A program made the position numbers and the translations under genes. The notes beneath the pieces are model-generated. The model searched no databases. It worked only from the letters and a program-made list of their open reading frames with translations, and had not been told where the DNA came from. DNA of 64,000 nt from contig NZ_CP109178.1 in assembly GCF_036248255.1 (NCBI RefSeq), positions 6,386,001 to 6,450,000 of the forward strand. The letters are read 5' to 3'. Shown here one piece after another: positions 8,980 to 16,788 of the stretch. The DNA comes from Streptomyces sp. NBC_01717. Lineage in GTDB: Bacteria; Actinomycetota; Actinomycetes; Streptomycetales; Streptomycetaceae. The number at the start of each line of letters is the position of its first letter. Position 1 is the stretch's first letter.

Positions 8980-9774
8980 CTACGGGTTCTGCCCGGCGGC
9001 GAGCGGGAGCGTGGCCGGAAGGTTCTTCAGGCTCGGCTCGCGCTGCTCGATCTCGGCTCGGATGATGCCGCGGATGGTGGAGTCGCCGACGCGGCCATGT
9101 CCGGCGACGATCAGGGCGTCTCGCATGGCGGCAGTGCCGGGCCGCGTCCCTCCGTCGTACAGCGGGCGGACGGCTGCGCACCTCGGGTCGCGGTAGACGA
9201 TCGGCGCGGGCTGCTGCGCCGCGGCGGGCGGGAGCTGCGGGGCCGGCGCCTGCGCGGGCATCGGAGGCAGCACCGGCGCGGGCTCCTCGACGCGCTCGAC
9301 GACGGGGGCGTCAGGCTGCGCATCGACGCTGGTCGACGGGGCGACGACGGGCGCCGACAGGGCCCGATAGATCTGCCGCATCAACGCAGTAAAGATCAGC
9401 AGCGCCGCGCACGGAGGCACCGCGTGCACGACCTGCGTCATCCTGTCGACCTCACCAGCAGAGGCCACGTTGAGGACGATCGAGCCGATCGAGCCCGAGG
9501 CGGTGAGGAACACGGCGAGCCAGTCGACGCGGCGCAGCAGCGACGCGCGGAGGATGAGTACCTCGCCGATGATGATGAACGCGTCGATCGTGGCGGGCCA
9601 TGCCCATGCGCGTTCGCCCTGGAGGCCGTTGTCGGAGGCGAGGGTGTGCAGGGCCTCGTACGACAGCCAGAACGTGACGGCGGTGAGGCCGATGGTGAGG
9701 ACGGCGGCGAGGACTGCAAGGCGCAGGATGGTGTCACTGCGGGTGGGGTTGTGCGTAGGCTGGCGCGTAGCCAT
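8980..9774 (-). CDS. DUF2637 (SpdB-like) membrane protein
   Basis: 264 aa from ATG 9774; a GTG 9 bp upstream is an alternative. The N-terminal half has four membrane helices with the DUF2637 pattern (WAWPATIDAFIIIGEVLILR). A long Pro/Ala-rich linker leads to a C-terminal helical domain (PLYDGGTRPGTAAMRDALIV and STIRGIIRAEIEQRE) resembling a small DNA-binding helix bundle. DUF2637 proteins are best known as plasmid spread proteins, so a prophage copy is notable; the AICE carries its own at 30051. Confidence 0.85.
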   Translation of the reverse strand: MATRQPTHNPTRSDTILRLAVLAAVLTIGLTAVTFWLSYEALHTLASDNGLQGERAWAWPATIDAFIIIGEVLILRASLLRRVDWLAVFLTASGSIGSIVLNVASAGEVDRMTQVVHAVPPCAALLIFTALMRQIYRALSAPVVAPSTSVDAQPDAPVVERVEEPAPVLPPMPAQAPAPQLPPAAAQQPAPIVYRDPRCAAVRPLYDGGTRPGTAAMRDALIVAGHGRVGDSTIRGIIRAEIEQREPSLKNLPATLPLAAGQNP

Positions 9775-9880
9775 GGAGGTCACTCTCCGGTGGTCAGAGC
9801 CCCGTTTCGGTGTTAGCGCACCTGCGGGGCTCGTTCAGTTGTAGGGCGTCGTCGGGCGTCGTCGGCCCGTCGTGACGCGA

Positions 9881-9920
9881 CCAAGGGGTACCCCCTGGCA
9901 TTCCAGAGGGTACCCCTTGG
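9881..9920. promoter_or_regulatory. 18-bp inverted repeat between divergent genes
   Basis: Arms 9881-9898 (CCAAGGGGTACCCCCTGG) and 9903-9920 differ at one base and are separated by 4 nt; each arm contains GGTACC. It lies between the leftward membrane operon (starts 9774) and the rightward HTH gene (starts 9966). It could be an operator for both or a bidirectional terminator-like structure. There is no T-run, which favours a binding site. Confidence 0.5.
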
Positions 9921-9965
9921 GCGGGCGTCTGTGCAGCCCTACGCTCCGGGCGGGAGGTAGCTGCT

Positions 9966-10229
9966 GTGGCTGACGAGGTGGAACGGGTACGTGAGGCGCT
10001 GCGCGCGCTGGAGGCGATCCCCGATGCGGTAGACCGGGCCGCGGCCTGCTCCGAGCTGCTCCGCGAGTGGCCCGAGCTGCACCGGGTGTTGGCCGATGTG
10101 CGTCAGCAGGCGGTCATCACTGCCAAGTCGCAGGGGCATACGTACCGGGCGATCGGCGAGCGGATCGGGACGACGGGGGAGACGGCCGGCCAGATCGCCG
10201 CGGGGAAGAACAGGGCGTCGTCGGCGTAG
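9966..10229 (+). CDS. Small helix-turn-helix protein
   Basis: 87 aa from GTG 9966 with a GGGAGG ribosome site. The N-terminal half is helical (REALRALEAIPDAVDRAAAC). The C-terminal GHTYRAIGERIGTTGETAGQ is a helix-turn-helix like the sigma-70 region 4 or resolvase type. A second small gene follows at 10271. Likely a DNA-binding regulator of the flanking genes. Confidence 0.75.
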   Translation: MADEVERVREALRALEAIPDAVDRAAACSELLREWPELHRVLADVRQQAVITAKSQGHTYRAIGERIGTTGETAGQIAAGKNRASSA

Positions 10230-10270
10230 CTCGACGTGCGTCGTCGGCCCGTCGGGGCGAGGCTGGCCTC

Positions 10271-10492
10271 ATGGCTGGTTCCCTGCCGATCGTGATCTCC
10301 CCGCCGTCGCCGACGGGTGGCCGGCGGGTGCGTGTCGACGGGGAGATCCTCGGCCTTGCGCACGGCCTGCGGGACGTTGTGGAGTTCCTGCGGCGGGCGG
10401 GGATGGACGACATCGACGAGGACGACGTGATCCTGTCGAGTCTGATCGAGTGGCGCGGGGGCGGGCCCGACGTGTGGTCCGCCCCCACATAG
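10271..10492 (+). CDS. Conserved small protein, unknown function
   Basis: 73 aa from ATG 10271. A beta-rich start (LPIVISPPSPTGGRRVRVDG) is followed by a helix (GLAHGLRDVVEFLRRAGM) and an acidic patch, ending IEWRGGGPDVWSAPT. It follows the HTH gene in the same orientation and may be co-transcribed. The layout is known to me from Streptomyces mobile elements, but no function is known. Confidence 0.65.
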   Translation: MAGSLPIVISPPSPTGGRRVRVDGEILGLAHGLRDVVEFLRRAGMDDIDEDDVILSSLIEWRGGGPDVWSAPT

Positions 10493-10493
10493 A

Positions 10494-11072
10494 TCACGAG
10501 GTGGTTCGGGCGTGAATGTCTTCGACCAGCAACTGGTTGGAGACTTGAGAGAACCGGTTCCACGCTTGCACCATGTCCGTGCGGGCTTGCGTGAGTTCGG
10601 TCGTTACCTCCGCCAGCCTGGGGCCGCCCCCGGACTGGCTTTGGTGAGCAAATAACTGTTGATGATCCCACACTGTCTGAGACCTGTTTTGCAGCTCGCA
10701 GGCCTTGGACCATGCCTCGTCCGGGCCGAATAGACGGGTCCCTTGGCACGCGATAGCAAGGAGGGCCCAGGCTTCGAGGGACCGCTGATTCAACTCGTCT
10801 AGGGGCTGTTGCTCCTCGACGGCCTTATGGTGTGCCGCGAAAGTCCTCACCATTTCGCCGTAGGCGCGCAACACCTCTCCATAGGATGCCCGCCGCTCTC
10901 CTCGAACCCAATGCACATGTTCGTTGCGGCTCTGCTGCTCCACCTGATGCGCAATGGCGTCGGCCGATGCCTTGGCGCCTGCGATGACTCCTTGCTTGGC
11001 GAAGTACCCGCCGATCACGGCCCCGGCGAGCCCGGCCGCCCCCGCTATGACCGCCGACCATCCTGCATCCAT
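10494..11072 (-). CDS. Membrane-anchored coiled protein, unknown
   Basis: 192 aa. One glycine-rich membrane helix at the N-terminus (about 5-28, VIAGAAGLAGAVIGGYFAKQ) is followed by a long helical, Gln/Glu-rich cytoplasmic part (for example HQVEQQSRNEHVHW, AYGEMVRTFAAHHKAVEEQQ). It converges tail-to-tail with 10271-10492, 1 bp apart. The topology suggests a stalk-like bitopic protein; no family was recognised. Confidence 0.75.
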   Translation of the reverse strand: MDAGWSAVIAGAAGLAGAVIGGYFAKQGVIAGAKASADAIAHQVEQQSRNEHVHWVRGERRASYGEVLRAYGEMVRTFAAHHKAVEEQQPLDELNQRSLEAWALLAIACQGTRLFGPDEAWSKACELQNRSQTVWDHQQLFAHQSQSGGGPRLAEVTTELTQARTDMVQAWNRFSQVSNQLLVEDIHARTTS

Positions 11073-11104
11073 CGGTTCCCCCCTGCTGCTCCTACCTAAT
11101 TCGT

Positions 11105-11407
11105 CTACTGCTGCGGGGGACCGTACTGGCCACCGGGCGGCGGCTGCTGCGGCCCGTAGTACGGCGGGGCCTGGTGCGGCTGCTGCGGCGGATACCCCTG
11201 CTGCGGCTGCCCGTACTGCTGCTGCGCCGGCGGGTAGACGTACGTCTGCTGCGGCGGCTGGTAGGTCGGGACCTTGGTGACGGTCTTACGGCCCATGGCG
11301 GCGGCGATGGGCCACCCGGTGATGGCCCACAGTCCGCAGGTGAGGAGCGACAGGATCAGGTGGAGCGTGTGGTTCGCGCCGCGCTTTTCGACGTACCGCT
11401 GTGACAT
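11105..11407 (-). CDS. Membrane protein with Pro/Gln/Tyr-rich tail
   Basis: 100 aa. A basic start (MSQRYVEKRGANHTLHL) leads into one hydrophobic helix (about 17-38, LILSLLTCGLWAITGW). The second half is a low-complexity tail of PPQQ, QYGQPQQ and YGPQQ repeats. Similar small proteins occur in many actinobacteria and phages; role unknown. Confidence 0.75.
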   Translation of the reverse strand: MSQRYVEKRGANHTLHLILSLLTCGLWAITGWPIAAAMGRKTVTKVPTYQPPQQTYVYPPAQQQYGQPQQGYPPQQPHQAPPYYGPQQPPPGGQYGPPQQ

Positions 11408-11554
11408 GGTCGGGCCCCCTTGATGGTGGGGTGAGTGTGCCCGGTGTGATGGGGATGTGTCGAGTCGGTGAACGTGGGTTCGATGACGGGCGTCGTCCGG
11501 GCATGGCGACGCCCCGTCACCTCGGGTCGGTGGCGGGGCGTCTGGCCTGCGTCG

Positions 11555-11701
11555 TCACCGTTCGACGGGTGCAGGGTTGGGGCTCGGCGTGGGTGTGGTC
11601 GTGGCGCGGGCGGCATCGAGGCCGGCCAGCAGCGCGTAGGCGCCGATGGCGGCGAGGGCGAGCAGCGCGGTGACGGCGGCCGTGAGGATGGCGCGGCGCA
11701 T
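11555..11701 (-). CDS. 48-aa secreted or membrane-anchored peptide
   Basis: ATG 11701 lies 3 bp after the upstream stop and has GAGGAG in range. MRRAILTAAVTALLALAAIG is a classic signal-anchor (two Arg, then hydrophobic), followed by LLAGLDAARA and a Thr/Pro-rich tail. Small size leaves function open. Confidence 0.6.
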   Translation of the reverse strand: MRRAILTAAVTALLALAAIGAYALLAGLDAARATTTPTPSPNPAPVER

Positions 11702-11703
11702 GG

Positions 11704-12036
11704 TCAGTGCTCCTCGGTGGTGCCGAGGGTGCGGCGGATCCTGGCCAGCTCGGCAACGGCCGGGTGCTCGGGCATGGCGTCGAGGGCAGCGTGAACGGCG
11801 TGCCAGATCATCGCGTTCCGCTCGACGACGGTGGTCGGCAGGAAGTCGGTGGGCTCACTGCGGATGTACGCGAGGACGGAGTCATAGGCGGGCTGCCGCG
11901 GGGCGTCGTCACCCGTCGTCTGCCGGGCGTCTGTGTCCTCGACGACGGGCGCCACCATCGCCTCGGCGACGCGTCGGACCTGCGTCGTCAGCCTGTCGAC
12001 GGCCTTGGTGACGTTGCGGTACGGGTCAACGGGCAT
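11704..12036 (-). CDS. Small soluble phage protein, unknown
   Basis: 110 aa, start ATG 12036. An N-terminal helix (VTKAVDRLTTQVRRVAEAMV), an acidic linker with TGDD, then a helical C-terminal part (IWHAVHAALDAMPEHPAVAE). Lies between the WhiB gene and the small signal-anchor peptide. No family was recognised. Confidence 0.7.
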   Translation of the reverse strand: MPVDPYRNVTKAVDRLTTQVRRVAEAMVAPVVEDTDARQTTGDDAPRQPAYDSVLAYIRSEPTDFLPTTVVERNAMIWHAVHAALDAMPEHPAVAELARIRRTLGTTEEH

Positions 12037-12063
12037 GGTGCTGCTCCCTGTTCGTGGTGGTGG

Positions 12064-12618
12064 TCATGACGCCAGTGCCAGCGCAGGCCGCGGCGCCTTG
12101 CCTCGCTTCGCTGCGCGCCGCAGCTGGCGGCGTACCGCGTTCTTCGCTCGCTCGGCCCGCAGGCAGCCGAGGCAGACGGGCTCGCCGAGGCGGCGGTGAA
12201 TCGCGGCCCCGGCCTCCGATCCGCCGGCCGCGTGCTCCTCGGCGAGGCGGGCGCGGCGCTGCGCCTCGATGCGCGCGTCCTGTGCGTCGCGGCACACCTC
12301 GCACTGCTCCCCGTATGCGAGGTGGGCGCACAGGGCTTTGTACGAGCCGCACGGCACCCGCACCCTGCCCTGTTCGTCGAGGGTGGTGTCGTCGTCGGGG
12401 CGGAGGATGCGGCGGCGTTCCTTGGCGGTGAGCGCACCCCATGTGCCGGTGGGCTCGGGGGCGGTGAGGGCGTAGTCGGCGCACTCCGCCCGGAGAGGGC
12501 AGCCGCGGCAGATGGTGCGGGCCTGCTCCTGCGCGGTGGGGTGGGTGGAGTGGAAGAGGTCGGGGTCGGTGGTGCAGGCGGCGCGTCCGTGGTCGAGGAA
12601 CGCGGGGAGTTCGATCAT
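12064..12618 (-). CDS. WhiB-family regulator with extra Cys-rich C-terminus
   Basis: 184 aa from ATG 12618; the upstream in-frame stretch is arginine-rich shadow sequence. Residues about 15-70 are a Wbl domain: four cysteines (one near 14, then CRGCPLRAEC) that would ligand a [4Fe-4S] cluster, and GTWGALT in place of the usual G-[VI]-W-G-G turn. The C-terminal half adds further pairs (CAHLAYGEQCEVC, VCLGC) and a very basic tail. Mycobacteriophage WhiB proteins can repress host WhiB2 and exclude superinfecting phage; a similar role here is inference. Confidence 0.88.
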   Translation of the reverse strand: MIELPAFLDHGRAACTTDPDLFHSTHPTAQEQARTICRGCPLRAECADYALTAPEPTGTWGALTAKERRRILRPDDDTTLDEQGRVRVPCGSYKALCAHLAYGEQCEVCRDAQDARIEAQRRARLAEEHAAGGSEAGAAIHRRLGEPVCLGCLRAERAKNAVRRQLRRAAKRGKAPRPALALAS

Positions 12619-12656
12619 GGTGTGTCGTCCCTCTCCGGGGTGGGTGGTTGGCAGGG

Positions 12657-13016
12657 TCAGAGGGTGGCGGGCGGCTGCGACGGCGGGGCGAGGGCGTCGC
12701 GGACGGCTGCGGCGCGGACTTGGGCGTGGGGCCAGTCGTGGGGGGCGAGGACGGCCTTTACGGCGTCGATGCGTGCCCGGTATCGCTTGGCGCGTGCTGA
12801 CTCCTGCTCGCCCCATGCCTGCGTCCGCTCGGCCAGCGCCTTGTAGTACTGGACGACCTCGGTTGCGTCGTTGAGTTGCTGCTCGGTCTTTGCGTCGACC
12901 TGGGCATTGATCGCGTCGGATTTCTGCCGCTCGGCCTCCAGCTCGGCTACGCGGTCGTACAGGGCGTCGAGTTGGTCGCTGGTGAGGTCGTCGAGGGGGG
13001 TGCGCTGCTCGGTCAT
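12657..13016 (-). CDS. Coiled-coil small protein, unknown
   Basis: 119 aa from ATG 13016, which overlaps the upstream stop. Residues about 10-80 are heptad-like (DQLDALYDRVAELEAERQKS, EQQLNDATEVVQYYKALAER) and predict a coiled coil, followed by a basic helix and a Pro-rich end. Typical of small early genes of Streptomyces phages. Confidence 0.72.
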   Translation of the reverse strand: MTEQRTPLDDLTSDQLDALYDRVAELEAERQKSDAINAQVDAKTEQQLNDATEVVQYYKALAERTQAWGEQESARAKRYRARIDAVKAVLAPHDWPHAQVRAAAVRDALAPPSQPPATL

Positions 13017-13183
13017 GCTGCTCGGTCCTCCGTGGTGGGTGCGGTCCATCCCTCGCGGATGGCTTGGTGGGCGGCGGCGTGGCGGGTGTACCAGCGCTCC
13101 AGCCGGCCGCAGAGGTGGGCGGCGAGGAACAGGAGGGCTGCGATGGCGTATTCGTCGGCGTGGGCGAGGAGTGCGGCGGTCAT
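13013..13183 (-). CDS. 56-aa small protein, possible membrane association
   Basis: ATG 13183 with a GGAGGA ribosome site; the stop overlaps the next ATG (ATGA). Contains a mid-length hydrophobic helix (IAALLFLAAHLCG) and a His/Arg-containing second half. Coupling and ribosome site make it convincing despite its size. Confidence 0.65.
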   Translation of the reverse strand: MTAALLAHADEYAIAALLFLAAHLCGRLERWYTRHAAAHQAIREGWTAPTTEDRAA

Positions 13184-13210
13184 GGTGGGTTCCTCCTGTC
13201 TGCGGTCGGG

Positions 13211-15013
13211 TCAGGCGGCGGTGTTGGGGTGGCTGCCGGTTTCGGGGTCGCAGCCGAGGTGTGTGGTGTAGCCGCGTTCGGCTCGGAGGGGTTGGAGTTC
13301 GGTGTCGCAGATGGTGCAGAGGGGGGTGTCGGGGGTGGTGTTTTTCTCGTCCTCCCCCACACCTCCCCCCTCCCTAGAGGGGGAGCGGGGGGAGGGAGGT
13401 TTTGATGGGCCATCCCCCTGACCTCCCCCGGTCTGTGGGGGGATGTTTGACCTGGGGTTTTCGTCGAACTCCCCCGGGGTCCCCCCAAGATCCGGGGGAG
13501 TTTGGTTGAAAGTTGAAGGGGGGAGGTCTGGGGGGAGGTCATTTCGGGCATCCTGGAGCTCCTCAAAGGAGCCTCGGCGCTTGCGGATTCGGATGGCCTC
13601 TTCGATCTTGTCCTTGCGCATCTGAATGCCCCTGCTGCGGCACCACTCGATGACGCGGGGCCCTCCCCAACGCATGTCCACCCGGTCGGTGTCGAGGCGG
13701 CGCACCAGCCACTCGGGCGTGCCGATCGCGGGGACGTCGGGCCGCTGGTCGAGGGATTCGAGGACGACGGAGGTGACGGGCCGGCCGTCGGGCTTGTGCT
13801 CGCCGTCGAGGGTGACGACCTTCAACCCGAACTGGAGGTCGGCGCCCTCCTCGGAGTCCTTCTGCTTCCCGACCTTCATGGTCACGACGATGTTCTTGGC
13901 GTTGTCGCCCTTCTTGGAGACGTGCATCTCGGACTGCAACGCGCCCTTGGCGGCGGAGGCGCCGCGGCCGTGCTCCCCGACGTGCCCGGTGTGGTGGATC
14001 AGGAGCACGCAGGCCTCTGTGGCGCGGCGGAGGTCATCCATCCTCTCGATGACGATGCCCAACTCGGTGTTGGAGTTCTCCTCGACGCCGACGGACACGC
14101 GGGCCTGTGTGTCGATGACGATCATTGCGGGCTGGAGGCGGCGCATCGCCTCGATGAGGGTGTCCCACTCGGGTCCGCGGGCCTGGACGGGGCGGGGGAG
14201 GAAGAGGACGCCGTGCATCTTCTGCCCGTAGTGCTTCTCCCACGCGCGGACGCGCTGGCGGATGCCGCGGGCACCCTCGGCGACGAGGTAGACCACGGTG
14301 CCCTGCCGGACGTGGTGGCCGTGCCACTTCATGCCGGTGCCAACATGCCCGGCGAGGTCGATCGTTACGAAACTCTTCATGTGCCCGGACGGGCCGATGA
14401 TGCGGGCGAGGGTGTCGAGGTGCAGGAGGTCGCCGACGAGGGGTTCCAGGGTGGGCATGTTGTCGAGGCTGGACGCGTCGAGGAGCTCGGCGAGGAGGGC
14501 ATCAGCGGGGTCACCGGAGCGGCCGGCGGCGCGCTCCTTCTGCCGCTGGAGGTAGTCATCAATGAACGTGACGGCGGTGCCGGGTTCGGCGTCGGGGGCG
14601 GTGGCCTGCTGGACGATGCGGCGGCCGAGGTCGGCCTCTGCGCGGAGGTCGGAGGCGGCGCGGACTTTCTCGGCAAAGTAGGCGGGCTCTCCGCCGCCGG
14701 TGTGGTCGCCGACCTGGACGAGGTAGGCGAGGCCCCCGGCGCGGGTGAGCTGCTTACGGCTCTCCAGCTCGATGCGCAGGGCGACGGGGGTGATAGGGGC
14801 GCCGGTGTCGTAAAGGTGGCCGAGCGCGTTCCAGATCAACTCATGGGCGGGGCGGGCAAAGTCGCCGCCCTGGAGGATGGTGCGGACGGAGGGGATATGC
14901 CTGGGGTTGTGCAGGCAGCCGCCGATCACGTCCAACTCGGCTTCCATGTCGTCCCGCATCTGGCCGTGCGGGTCCGCCTGGTCGCGCGGTTCGAGGTGGC
15001 GGACGTTCTCCAC
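13211..15013 (-). CDS. DnaB-like replicative helicase (RecA/AAA ATPase)
   Basis: 600 aa from GTG 15013, 15 bp after the upstream stop; the frame upstream of it is shadow. Residues about 15-110 look like a DnaB N-terminal domain (EAELDVIGGCLHNPRHIPSV). A RecA-like ATPase follows, with Walker A GPSGHMKS and Walker B-like MIVIDTQARVS, then LLIHHTGHVGEHGRGA typical of RepA/AAA_25 helicases. A long Pro-rich linker leads to a C-terminal CTICD zinc-knuckle region. Probably unwinds phage DNA at replication. Confidence 0.85.
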   Translation of the reverse strand: MENVRHLEPRDQADPHGQMRDDMEAELDVIGGCLHNPRHIPSVRTILQGGDFARPAHELIWNALGHLYDTGAPITPVALRIELESRKQLTRAGGLAYLVQVGDHTGGGEPAYFAEKVRAASDLRAEADLGRRIVQQATAPDAEPGTAVTFIDDYLQRQKERAAGRSGDPADALLAELLDASSLDNMPTLEPLVGDLLHLDTLARIIGPSGHMKSFVTIDLAGHVGTGMKWHGHHVRQGTVVYLVAEGARGIRQRVRAWEKHYGQKMHGVLFLPRPVQARGPEWDTLIEAMRRLQPAMIVIDTQARVSVGVEENSNTELGIVIERMDDLRRATEACVLLIHHTGHVGEHGRGASAAKGALQSEMHVSKKGDNAKNIVVTMKVGKQKDSEEGADLQFGLKVVTLDGEHKPDGRPVTSVVLESLDQRPDVPAIGTPEWLVRRLDTDRVDMRWGGPRVIEWCRSRGIQMRKDKIEEAIRIRKRRGSFEELQDARNDLPPDLPPSTFNQTPPDLGGTPGEFDENPRSNIPPQTGGGQGDGPSKPPSPRSPSREGGGVGEDEKNTTPDTPLCTICDTELQPLRAERGYTTHLGCDPETGSHPNTAA

Positions 15014-15027
15014 GGGGCGGGCTCCGA

Positions 15028-15333
15028 TCAAAAGAGGGTGGTCGGCTCGGCCGGCGGGCATTGGTGGTCTGTGACGTGGGGGTGTGGGCAGTCGGTGGGG
15101 TGACTGCGCCCGGTCCAGCGGAGCCGTGGTCTGCTGTGGGGTCCGCCGGTCTTGAGGCACCAGATGAGGCGGTTGGGGGTGCGGGCTGCGGCCTGCTGCT
15201 CGGGTGTGAGTGACCGGAGATCCGCGGTGACCGTGAGCGCCGCCCGGTCGCCGACCAGCTGCCGCAGTACGGGTGCGGAGCAGGAAGGGCAACGGGAGTC
15301 GTCGCCGCCCTTCCTGCTCGCGCGCCCGCTCAT
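15028..15333 (-). CDS. Cys-rich small protein, probable zinc finger
   Basis: 101 aa. ATG 15333 overlaps the DUF2303 stop (TGATG). CPSCSAPVL near residue 15, a single Cys near 59 and later CPHPH and QC suggest one or two zinc sites. Located between the DUF2303 protein and the helicase, so probably a DNA-metabolism accessory protein; no family was recognised. Confidence 0.7.
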   Translation of the reverse strand: MSGRASRKGGDDSRCPSCSAPVLRQLVGDRAALTVTADLRSLTPEQQAAARTPNRLIWCLKTGGPHSRPRLRWTGRSHPTDCPHPHVTDHQCPPAEPTTLF

Positions 15334-16160
15334 CAGGCGGGGGTGCCGTTCATGACGGGCTCGTCGAGGTGCTCGGCGATCGCGTTGACGACGTCCCGGA
15401 ACGCGGTGTCGCGGATGTCGCCGGGGCGGTCGAGCTTGTAGCCGATGAGGAGCTGGGTGTCGACGATGCGGTACCGGAGGCGGGCGGTGAGCTTGTAGCC
15501 CTCGGACCCTTCGAACGGAACGAGGCCGATGGTGAACGTCTCCGGGATGGTGAGCTGGCCCTTTTGCCCGGCCTTGGCCGTCGTCGTCTCGACGTACTCG
15601 AACTGCCGCTGTCCGGTGGCCAGTCGGGTGCCGGACTTGAAATCGACCTTCGAGGTGGCCTGGAACGACTGCGCGATCTCCAGCATCTCGGCGGCTGCGG
15701 GCTCCAGCAGCTCGGGGAGGTGGTCCTCGATGAACTCGGCGAACTGCTCCTGCTTGATGAGCTTGCCGTCGAGGGCGGCCCACTGCTTCCATGCCTCGGT
15801 TTCGCGGAGGGCGAGCTTGAGGACGTGGGAGTTCCAGCGCGGGGCCTCGGGCTGGTGGGCGTCGAGGACCGCGGTGACGGTGAGGCGGTCGGCGTCGGCG
15901 TAGACCTCGCTGTGCACGTCGCTGTGCTTGTCGAAGTACGTACGGAAGGAGTCGGCGTCGCGGACGGTGGTGATGCCGGTCTTGCGTGCCGGGGCGTCGC
16001 GGTAGTCGTCGCCGGTGAGGTCGACCTTGTGGACTCCGGTCGGGGTGTGGAAGGCGTAGACCCTGCCGGGTTCCAGCTCGGCCGGCGGGGCGGTGCGGAG
16101 CGCGGTGTCGACGATGGTCTGTGCCTCGCCGGTGGTGCTGCGGAGGTCGGGGTAGCTCAT
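15333..16160 (-). CDS. DUF2303 (YfdQ-like) phage protein
   Basis: 275 aa. Overall pattern matches DUF2303 proteins of phage early regions: RVYAFHTPTGVHKVDL near the N-terminus, SFRTYFDKHSDVHSEVYADA, HVLKLALRETEAWKQWAALD, and a beta-rich second half (FEYVETTTAKAG). Biochemical role is unknown; the family travels with phage recombination and replication genes, as here. The downstream and upstream genes are tightly packed. Confidence 0.85.
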   Translation of the reverse strand: MSYPDLRSTTGEAQTIVDTALRTAPPAELEPGRVYAFHTPTGVHKVDLTGDDYRDAPARKTGITTVRDADSFRTYFDKHSDVHSEVYADADRLTVTAVLDAHQPEAPRWNSHVLKLALRETEAWKQWAALDGKLIKQEQFAEFIEDHLPELLEPAAAEMLEIAQSFQATSKVDFKSGTRLATGQRQFEYVETTTAKAGQKGQLTIPETFTIGLVPFEGSEGYKLTARLRYRIVDTQLLIGYKLDRPGDIRDTAFRDVVNAIAEHLDEPVMNGTPA

Positions 16161-16162
16161 GG

Positions 16163-16537
16163 TTAGGCGTCCTTAAAGGTGTTGGTGGCGGGTGCGGTGC
16201 GGAAGTCGAGGGCGATCTGTCGCGGGTCCTCGCGGACGGGCAGGCCGTCGTTGTCGAGGAAATAGAGGCTCTTGACGGGGGTGGGCTTGGGCGCCTTGAC
16301 GGCGGACTCGACACCGATCGGGAGCGGCGCGCTCTCAACGCCGTTGGCCGGGGGCTCGACGACGATGGTGATCGTCATGGAGCCCTTCTTTCCGTGGGCG
16401 CGGACGGCGTCGAGGAGGGTGTGAAACTCGGCGGACAGTTCCTCCTCGGTGCGCCCGTTGAGGTGGCTGGCGAGGAACGCGGCGACGGGCGCCGTCTCGG
16501 TGATCTCGCCGGACTCGGTGTCGACGTTGCTACTCAT
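16163..16537 (-). CDS. Phage early protein, unknown
   Basis: 124 aa from ATG 16537. A helical N-terminal half (AAFLASHLNGRTEEELSAEF) and a beta segment (GSMTITIVVEPPAN) are followed by LYFLDNDGLPVREDPRQIAL. It is 2 bp upstream of the DUF2303 gene; the two probably act together. No catalytic motif was seen. Confidence 0.72.
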   Translation of the reverse strand: MSSNVDTESGEITETAPVAAFLASHLNGRTEEELSAEFHTLLDAVRAHGKKGSMTITIVVEPPANGVESAPLPIGVESAVKAPKPTPVKSLYFLDNDGLPVREDPRQIALDFRTAPATNTFKDA

Positions 16538-16788
16538 GCGGCTTGTGCTCCTTGGTGGCTGCTGCTGGTGGTGGGGTGGCAGTTGGCTTTGTGGGTGGCG
16601 CGGATGGTCTGGACGAACGCGGTGACGGCGGCTGCTCCGACGACGGGGCCCTCCGTGGTGCGGCACGCGAGGCACTCGTATTTGGCGCGGGGGAGCTCGG
16701 CCCATGTGCCGCCCTTGAGCTGGCGGCCGAACTGGACGGAGAGGGCCCCGGTGATCTGCCGGCCGTCCGGCAGGAGGTAGGCGCTCAC
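16534..16788 (-). CDS. Small zinc-binding protein, unknown
   Basis: 84 aa from GTG 16788 (GTGA overlap with the RuvC-like stop). Starts VSAYLLPDGRQITGALSVQF; contains YECLACRTTEG and a later THKANC, consistent with a CxxC...HxxxC zinc site. Coupled at both ends to neighbours in the recombination block. Confidence 0.68.
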   Translation of the reverse strand: MSAYLLPDGRQITGALSVQFGRQLKGGTWAELPRAKYECLACRTTEGPVVGAAAVTAFVQTIRATHKANCHPTTSSSHQGAQAA

